Origin: Actinomortierella ambigua
Taxonomy: Eukaryota > Mortierellomycota > Mortierellomycetes > Mortierellales > Mortierellaceae
Direction of reading: 5' to 3'
NCBI GenBank assembly: GCA_016098155.1
Contig: JAAAJB010000629.1
Span: forward strand, 1,799 to 19,806
DNA length: 18,008 nucleotides
The translations under genes were made by a program, and so were the position numbers. The stretch's first letter is position 1, and the number at the start of each line of letters is the position of its first letter. This document shows, piece after piece, positions 8,760-18,008 of the stretch. The notes beneath the pieces are model-generated. The model was given only the letters and a program-made list of their open reading frames with translations. It made no database searches and was not told where the DNA came from.

Positions 8760-9407
8760 ATGGTGACTACCGTGAAGGTCACGAACGTGATTCGAGGACT
8801 TGTCATTACGTCCGCGTTCGTGGCGTTGGGCCTCTGCGTTGGGCTACACGTTATCTTTGAGCTGAACGAGTCGGTGATCATGCGCTGGAAGTTCCAGTGT
8901 CAGTACGCTCTGTCCTTCATTACCTTTCTGGGCTCCGTCCTTTCCACGGTCTGGCTCCGTCGTCTGCGTGCCCAACCTCTCCCGATCAAGCCCCAGTCGC
9001 GCACTGTCCAGATCATCTTTACGACCTTGTCCCTCTGCCTGACTGCTGTCTGGTGGGGCGTTACCTTTCAGATCATGCACACGCGTGAGCGCCAAGTGTT
9101 ACCTGTGGACCACCCGGTCCAGCGCGATCGCGACTCCATCCCCAACTGGAGCTCCTTCCGGACCTTGAACGACGAAAACATCTTTGACTGCCGCAATGGC
9201 GACCCAAGGTCGAGTCTCGGCCAGGGAGTCTCCAAGGGTTTGTGTCAGCTGGACCAGGCCGCGCCGGTGATGGGCGCCATCTGCGGATTGTTTGTGCTGG
9301 TCGAGTGTGTGCTCGCCTTATACGCAGAGAATGAGCAGCGGCGGCTGATTGTTCATGGTCGCCAAAAGTATCCTTCGGAGGACTATGCGCTGGGTAGTCG
9401 GTCATAA
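8760..9407 (+). CDS. Four-span membrane protein, tandem paralogue 4
   Basis: Single-exon gene of 215 aa. Spans are at about 12-33, 48-66, 83-106 and 165-188. Signature: C26 in span 1, RWK at 42-44, RERQVLPVDHP at 109-119, DRD at 123-125, C144 and C162 in the large loop, C175 in span 4. A sequon N36-E-S lies in the loop after span 1. The loop between spans 2 and 3 is longer than in the other copies (LRRLRAQPLPIKPQSR). The tail ends DYALGSRS, echoing DYALG in paralogue 1 and EYELG in paralogue 2. The frame is open upstream, but the earlier candidate at 8613 is TTG; the ATG at 8760 fits the paralogues. The next gene (9631-10931) is convergent. Function is unknown; the signature is as in the other copies, so a shared role is inferred. 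Confidence 0.9.
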   Translation: MVTTVKVTNVIRGLVITSAFVALGLCVGLHVIFELNESVIMRWKFQCQYALSFITFLGSVLSTVWLRRLRAQPLPIKPQSRTVQIIFTTLSLCLTAVWWGVTFQIMHTRERQVLPVDHPVQRDRDSIPNWSSFRTLNDENIFDCRNGDPRSSLGQGVSKGLCQLDQAAPVMGAICGLFVLVECVLALYAENEQRRLIVHGRQKYPSEDYALGSRS

Positions 9408-9431
9408 CTTGTCTACACTTGACAAGACAAA

Positions 9432-9437
9432 AATAAA
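9432..9437 (+). terminator. AATAAA polyadenylation signal of paralogue 4
   Basis: AATAAA in an A-rich stretch 25 nt after the stop codon, in the 223-nt gap before the convergent gene. Confidence 0.5.
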
Positions 9438-9630
9438 AAAATGCGCTCATATAACTTATCCCATCTCTTCCCCTCCATTAAATCGCACTTTCTACGACAA
9501 ACGTCCAACCCAACACTCGTTCCTCTAAGCCAGTCATCGAAGTTTTTTGCTTGTTCGCCTTTCGAGGCTGATAGTTCAATCTGCATAAACAATAATCTTT
9601 AGGCGCTTTTTTCTTCCTCATCTATCTTAT

Positions 9631-10931
9631 TTACTCGACTTTTTCTGTCTCTAACTCGGGTTCTGGGTCAGGCATATCCCATGCACGCGGGACAAGGGCC
9701 ACTGGCAAGAGCCTGTATTCAGTTTTTGTCATATTATAATTTTTTTCTTGGTGGTTAGACAATGCCTTAAACAAAAGCCAACACAGCCCATTCTGTGTGT
9801 TTCTCTCACGCAATCTTATCCTCATTTGGGGGATGTGAGTAAAGCGCCTAAAAAGATTTAAGGAAAAAAAAACTTACCATGTGCTCGCTAGAATAACACC
9901 CTTGCCTTCATTCTGGGCCTTGATTACCGCAAACTCGAGACCCACATAAGCGGCAATGTACCCTAGGAACGGAACAATGGCGGGCACCATCAGACCAACT
10001 GTGCTTAGAAAGCTCAGAAACGCTGTCGACACGTCTTGAGCCGCTGCGATCCTCGAAAGCGCCTTTTCTGGGATGTAGACCTCATATCCCCACCAAAACC
10101 TATTTACAGCGGAACACAAAAAAAAAAAAAAAAAAAAAAAGAACGTGGTCAGGAGCCTCGCTCACGCAGACAGGGGACAGTGGGTTGAAGAGTGAATGAA
10201 CCAAAAGGGTAAGGGGGTGAAGGAGGAAGGGTGGGGGAGGGGAGGGGAGTGGAAAAAGAGGAAGGTAGTATTCCTCATCCTTACGCTTGACTCGACACAA
10301 TATCCATCGGTGGGTAAAACAAAGGTCTCTTCACCACCGACGTCGTCACGACTGTCGCGGCCATCATCGTCCCCGTCACAGCTGTCGCGATAACCATGGC
10401 CTTTTCAGGCGACATCTTTTCCTTTACTGTGGCTTCGCTTGTCGTCAAGGCACTAGTCGACACTGAGGCTGACGCCTTTGCGGTCATCACTGGCGTGGAC
10501 AATGCTCCCGCAGCTTCAGCGTCCTTCTCCTTTCCTTTACCAACAACGTCTTTTCCTTTGCCCTTGTCTTTGCCACCCTGCTCTGGACTTGATGGGGTAG
10601 AATTAATGGAGACCATATCGCTTTTAGCTCTTGAACTGCCTCCTTCGCATGGATCTACCACGGTCGCCATCCCATTCGCTTGCTCCTCATCCCCCGAGTC
10701 ATCGTCGTCCACCGGCTCCACAGCAGGCTCTGGCATGGTGCGCAGGATACCAATGACGCCTGCTAGCGCCTCGGGTTTCTGCAGAGCCTTGATCGCCATC
10801 TTGTTCTTCTTCCCCGCAAGATGCTTGTGGTGATTCGTGTGGTCGGCGCCCGTCAGGATGTCACGAACACGGTGTGCAATCGCCGACTGGTATTCATGAG
10901 TGTGTACCGGTGGTGTCCTTGACCAGAACAT
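9631..10931 (-). CDS. Unrecognised multi-span membrane protein, three exons
   Basis: Model: exons 10931-10285, 10099-9878 and 9712-9631, 316 aa. Intron 1 has donor GTAAGG and acceptor AATAG after a long T run; intron 2 has donor GTAAGT, a CTAAC branch candidate and acceptor TACAG. Phases match at both junctions. The N-terminal half is hydrophilic: an acidic DDDDSGDEE patch near residue 80, then Ser/Thr- and Lys/Gly-rich low complexity. Hydrophobic segments follow at about 176-198, 242-275 and 284-298. The most conserved-looking part is FWWGYEVYIPE (217-227) through LLPVALVPRAW (291-301), then an acidic tail. An in-frame ATG at 11054 would add 41 residues beginning with a hydrophobic MITPLKLFFVVVV; I prefer 10931 for its A-rich context. 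Exon 3 could instead begin at 9820 in the same frame, but TW-LLPVALVPRAW reads more naturally. I do not recognise the family. Confidence 0.7.
10229..10247 (+). other. G-quadruplex-type tract in intron 1 of the membrane protein gene
   Basis: GGG-T-GGGGG-A-GGGG-A-GGGG on the plus strand, within a larger G-rich stretch (10207-10248). It lies in the intron of the minus-strand gene, so the RNA carries the C-rich complement. A similar tract lies in a VMA1 intron. Confidence 0.7.
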
Positions 10932-11387
10932 TTTTGTTGGTGAGTTGGTTGGCTGGCCGGCGGTGGTGGGAGGGAGATGTGGGTGAAGAAAGAGTGACAA
11001 AGGTGTGTCGCGAGAAACAACCACAACAAAAAAGAGTTTAAGTGGAGTGATCATCCTCTCCCCCTTTCTGCCCCTTTTCCCCTGGTCATGCGCCTGTTTT
11101 AGGATACTGCTCAAATGTCATTGCTCAAGTCTTGGTGTCGTTCCCCCAATCCCCAACCGCTCTACACACGGATTTTCTATGGTTATATATACCAGAAAAA
11201 AACATGACATGATCTTTTATTCCACAAGTAATTACACTCTTGGTCCGCCCAGAGTCTATCCTCACTCCCAACTCCTCTCATCCTAACAAACGAGGAAGAT
11301 AGGACCTGAAAAAGAAAGCTACTAAAGCGGACCCATTTTTTCTTTCTTTCCACTCAAACAAACTTTTGACAAAAAAAAAAAGACGCT
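10932..11387. other. Gap between the membrane protein gene and VMA1
   Basis: About 456 nt. The left part is the leader of the minus-strand membrane protein gene, rich in C, T and A on the coding strand, with an in-frame upstream ATG at 11054. The right part is the 3' end of VMA1, with a run of 12 T on the coding strand soon after the stop. No AATAAA is visible there and no other gene is supported. Confidence 0.6.
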
Positions 11388-14339
<2,952 letters not shown>

Positions 14340-14818
14340 GCTGCTCAAATGGGAGACCGTGTGTTAGAATGTAGAGTTGATGAGAACGAAAAATATCCTC
14401 CGAGGCAAGTGGTGATGGAGGGCGCGAGGAGTGAAGGGGAGTGGGGAAAGGGCGTGGGGTAGAGAAGAAGAAAGAGGAACTGTGGGCAAATGAGTCTTGA
14501 CAAACGCATGTCGTACCTTTCGTGACGTGTGGTCAGGCTCCTCCCCCTGGGCAGCTCCCCCAGGGGCTGTAACCTTATGCAATCTCTTGAGCGAAACGAG
14601 GATGCCTTCCACCACCACTTCTTCTTCCCTCCCCTTCCCTTCCCTTCACCTATCTTTCCCTCCATTCTATCAAAAAACATCCCAATTTTTCTTCTGGTAT
14701 CATACACAAGGAGCTGCCTTCCTTCGAGCCCCAAAGGCATGAGTGGCAGACGCACCGTCTCGGCGCGTGAATGACGTTAAATACCCCTTAATTCGACTTT
14801 AATCATCGCTGAGATTTA
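14340..14818 (-). promoter_or_regulatory. VMA1 upstream region
   Basis: This 479-nt gap lies between the stop of the ITFG1-like gene (14819) and the proposed VMA1 start (14339). On the coding strand it has a C/T-rich stretch, an AT-rich GATATTTTTCG at about 14389-14399, and a leader ending CCCATTTGAGCAGC-ATG that looks like a normal fungal 5' leader. A strong inverted repeat lies at 14544-14566. It must also hold the 3' end of the ITFG1-like transcript. Boundaries are not resolved. Confidence 0.5.
14544..14566. repeat. Inverted repeat CCCCTGGG...CCCAGGGG
   Basis: Perfect 8-bp arms separated by 7 nt (CAGCTCC). It lies about 205 nt upstream of the proposed VMA1 start and 253 nt beyond the ITFG1-like stop. 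It could be a hairpin in RNA or DNA, or a symmetric protein-binding site. Confidence 0.7.
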
Positions 14819-17767
14819 TCAAAGTGCGTCAAAGTTGATGATATGTAAGGCCTTCTTGCGCTCGCGCTCATCCTCGCGCTTCTCCATCCAGTTTAGCGAG
14901 ACCACGACACCGGCCAGTAATGCAATTGCAGTCACCACCGTTACAAACACCCACGGCACATAGTCGCCTGGTCGAATGTACAACTCCAGCGTCCACTCGC
15001 TAGGTCCACCGGTCTCGCCTTCGCCTGTGCCGTCGCCTCCACCTCCTGCTTCGCCCCCCTCTTCGCCGGTGCCGTTGCCCCGATCGACTCGCTCGCGATC
15101 CTCTGATTGATATGGGATAATGATCAGCTGTGAGTTGGGGATCACACCCGAGTAGGTTGTAAAGTGCTCCGTCTGGTGCCTGGTCACACCCACAAACAGC
15201 TCTTCGACGTAGTTGTTGGTGCGACCTAGTCCAAAGAGCGAATAGGGCGTCAGCAGACCAGCATAGGTTGACGAAGGATACTGGGCCACTTGGTTGGCTC
15301 GCTTGCGCCCAGACGTGTCCAGGATCGTGAATTTGAAGGTAGCGCCTGGATAATTGACGCCAAAGGGCCTTGCCCCAGGTCGCTCAGGTCGTTCCGACAG
15401 CCCACACCAGTTAGGACAAACACCATTGGACGCCAGCGTCTTGAGGAAGAATGCGTCGTTAAAGTAGTTGTTGTGGATCATGCTCACTGCCCTAGCTGCT
15501 GCTTGTCCTTGATCTCGGCGACGAAGCAGCATAATATCAACAGTACCCTGTTGAGTCACCCAACATTGAAAAAAAGAAGGAATGTTAAGAGACGAATCAA
15601 AAAGCGCTGGCGAAGAATCAAATTTGAAGACTCTTTAGACTTACATCCTCGTCTAGGTCCAAAAAGGCTGCAGCGCGAACATCCTGCACAGAGTTGAGGA
15701 CATCTGCCCCTTCGACCACTTTAACAAATGTTCTCCTTCGTGCAGTCACTTCGTCTTGGCGACACGTCTCAGGTGTACAGAGCACAGACTGCAGCAAAGT
15801 CGCTTGCGAGAGAGCATTTCCGCGACCATCGTTCTCTGCACTGACAATCAACAAGTCTGGGTAGCTATCAAGGTTGAAATCGCCCACATGCACAGAGACT
15901 GGTAGCTTGCCTCTAAATGCGGTGTCTGTCAACAAGAGTCGTTGACCTCGTGGTAACACATCGTTGAGAGAGAAGCGGACAAATCCCTAGAGAAAAAGTG
16001 GGCAGCATCAGATGTCGTCCAATTGGCCTAAAAACCACCGATATGTTTCAGACCATCATAAAATACTTACTCCTGTTTCTGTCACATGGTCTGGAACAGG
16101 TGTGAAAGAAAACATGGGATCCTTGACACACAGGCTCAAGACTGATCGACAATCCTTCTGGTCCTTTGATGTGCATAATGGCATTTGCTGATTGTAGTTG
16201 ATATAAATCGAGCAACCATCTCGTGTGCACGCCGGAATCACCATGTCGACAGCACCGTCTCCATCTGATCCAATTCAAGCCGAATGAAAAATGTGCCGAG
16301 ATTAATATTTAGATAAAAAATTATCATAATATCCATCAAAAGTATTGACGCTCAAGAGCTTACCCATGTCGGCAAATGAGACTTGTCCAGCTCCGGCGGG
16401 TAAAGATCCAGACTGGCTGAACGTGTAACCCTTTTCCTTGTCGTTCACATAGATCACCCACGACTGCGCGCCAGTCGCAGGATCTTGGCAAGTTAAGAAG
16501 ATATCTAGAGGCAACGCCATCAAGCTCGAGTTAGTTGTTGCATCCTTAACTGGCAGAATGCGAGTTGCTTTGATTGACAGTTCGAGGTACCTGCTAAACA
16601 GTCGCCATCCAGATCGACGAACGCGCTTGAATGAGGATCACCAAGAATGCACTTTGGTGCCGCCTCGCCTGCGAACTGCATGGGCTGACTGTCATCAACC
16701 CACATGGCAGAACAAACAAATTTTGAATGTTAGATTCCAAGTCAAAGCTTGCGGAAAAAAATAATGAGAAGCATATGGCGCCTTGACATACACTTCAAAG
16801 ATCCTTTCTCGATTGTTGACCGAGTAGACATTTTTCCAGACGGAAAGCTGGGGATTTGCAGGTTGGTATCCATCATACGCATATCCTAGGAGGTCTGTTC
16901 GCATGTCACCATTGAGGTCAAAGGTCATGGGCTGTTGAGCGGTTGACGATGGAACGGTGATGTACTGTGTTTCTATATTGGTTCATTTTTGTTTTAAAAA
17001 GACGCATGTTAGGCGGTTCATACTTTCTGATAGAAAGACTGAAGGAGTCCTGTGTGCACGACAATCGCATTGCAAATCACGTCTTACCCCATCCATTATC
17101 CGAGTTGCCAAGATAGACGCGCATCTGAAGCTCGCTGTCGGGTCTTCCAGGAGGGTTCTCTTGGCCCATGACAAGAACATCTAGGCGTCCATCGTGGTTA
17201 AAATCTCCAGGTACAATATTGGTAATGATAAAAGACCGTGGTGTCTGCTCAATCCGAACGGTCGCCTCTTTCAGTTGGCGAAATGCCCACGTAGCTATAC
17301 CCGATTCATATAGATAGGATACCCTAGTGAGCGTCAGATACTTGGTGGCCACACACCCTGAGCACCTAGCTCAAGACTAAATTTACAGTTCAAAGAAACG
17401 TACTGTGATCCCAAAGGTAGACGCCGAATGACTGCTGATCGCTTCCAAGGGTGATAATATCCGTGCTAGGAACGAGGCAAAATAGGAACCAGCGTGAGAA
17501 TGCTTGCAGCATGAGAGCATGAGGCAACGGGCTCATTCCATGAATTCATTCTCATTCAATTGAAGCGAATGGCATGCCAAAAGACTGCACATACAACTTG
17601 TCGCCATTAAAGTCGCCAAAAGCAGCTACAGTGCCATCGATATCTTGCAGTCCGATATCCTGGTCGACATTGTATAGCCCACTTGATTTGTACTTTCTAG
17701 CATGGCTTCCGTGTGGGGCCAATGATATTGTGACAAGAGCCAATGCGGCCAAGATGGAGCAGCGCAT
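14819..17767 (-). CDS. ITFG1/linkin-type FG-GAP beta-propeller membrane protein
   Basis: Homologue of animal ITFG1 (TIP, linkin), a single-pass surface protein with a seven-bladed propeller, linked in animals to cell adhesion. Model exons: 17767-17595, 17465-17404, 17294-17088, 16972-16792, 16688-16591, 16549-16364, 16264-16071, 15986-15645, 15547-14819; phases agree and give 723 aa. Signal peptide MRCSILAALALVTISLAPHG..HA, about 1-23. Seven calcium-loop-like repeats follow: DFNGDKFTD, DFNHDGRLD, DLNGDMRTD, DLDGDCLA, DMDGDGAVD, DFNLDSYPD, DLDEDGTVD. The last exon has the conserved NGVCPNWC, FGVNYPGATFKFTILDTSGR and PYSLFGLGRTNNYVEELFVG. A Gly/Glu-rich insert precedes one membrane span (about 679-703). 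The short basic tail ends NFDAL, similar to the animal FDAM end. The intron 16590-16550 is only 41 nt, and the acceptor at 17295 has an alternative at the CAG before GGTGTGTGG (about 17321); these are the weak points. Confidence 0.9.
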
Positions 17768-18008
17768 CGTGACCGTGAGTAGAATGACGAGTGAGAAATG
17801 GAGAAAGGGGGCACGAAACTCGGTCAAGACGTGGCGCTGCAGCCCTAAGAAAGAGAGGTGGCCATTTAGGTCATGTGACCGAAGAGAGGCGGTTGTGACG
17901 ACTTTGAGGCCCCATTCCCAAATTGAGTAAGATTTGGTTTCAACAACCCAAAGCTCTTTAGGCCTTTCCACACCCCTGTCTCTCCTCGTCATCCATTTCT
18001 ATCCCTCG
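17768..18008 (-). promoter_or_regulatory. Upstream region of the ITFG1-like gene
   Basis: Upstream DNA of the minus-strand gene. The reading frame stays open upstream of 17767, but the start there gives a clean signal peptide and so is preferred. GGTCA-TG-TGACC at 17869-17880 is an inverted repeat of 5-bp arms about 100 nt before the start and could be a dimeric factor site. No clear TATA box. Confidence 0.4.

Noticed and set aside
9713..9847. Longer exon 3 of the membrane protein gene starting at 9820 or 9847
   Set aside because: In frame, but 9847 needs a 30-nt intron and both insert a basic stretch between TW and LLPVALVPRAW. The CAG acceptor at 9713 gives a smoother conserved block.
14345..14755. 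Minus-strand 136-codon frame upstream of VMA1
   Set aside because: The translation is low-complexity and Ser/Pro/Leu-rich, from pyrimidine-rich leader DNA, with no motif. It overlaps the VMA1 promoter and leader.
17768..17992. N-terminal extension of the ITFG1-like protein
   Set aside because: The frame is open, but a clean signal peptide begins at the ATG at 17767; an extension would bury it.

Overview
The window looks like nuclear DNA of a fungus, probably an early-diverging filamentous lineage. Genes are separate rather than in operons. Three genes on the minus strand carry introns of about 40-245 nt with GTAAGN/GTATGT donors and often CTAAC-like branch sites. The vacuolar ATPase subunit A is fungal/eukaryotic in type. 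Placing it in Mucoromycota (Mortierella-like) is an inference from gene style and from the presence of a linkin/ITFG1 homologue, not something the sequence proves.

Left half (1-9407, all + strand): four single-exon paralogues at 93-908, 3618-4250, 6407-7045 and 8760-9407. They lie head to tail and are separated by 1.7-2.7 kb of apparently gene-free DNA. Each encodes a small protein of 210-271 aa with four predicted membrane spans and one large loop between spans 3 and 4. They share a signature I cannot assign to a named family: GxC in span 1, RWK after span 1, RQ..P.D.P...DRD and F.C...DP.S..G...S..LC..D in the loop, and G..CG......E in span 4. The four cysteines keep almost constant spacing. 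Three of the four cytosolic tails carry (D/E)Y(A/E)LG. This divergent tandem family is the most novel content of the window, and the array may continue beyond the left edge.

Right half (9631-17767, all - strand): an unrecognised multi-span membrane protein in three exons; the vacuolar H+-ATPase catalytic subunit A (VMA1), reconstructed as nine coding exons and 620 aa; and an ITFG1/linkin-type FG-GAP beta-propeller membrane protein, reconstructed as nine exons and 723 aa. The splice models were built by hand from donor and acceptor consensus, reading phase and conserved protein sequence. The VMA1 model is strong except for its first exon.

The intergenic DNA holds TATA-like boxes about 170-210 bp before three of the four paralogues, poly(A) tracts in two 5' leaders, a tRNA-like relic, simple repeats, two G-quadruplex-type tracts inside introns, and some weak antisense coding-like stretches. 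I see no CRISPR arrays, rRNA genes, intact tRNA genes, or intact transposons.
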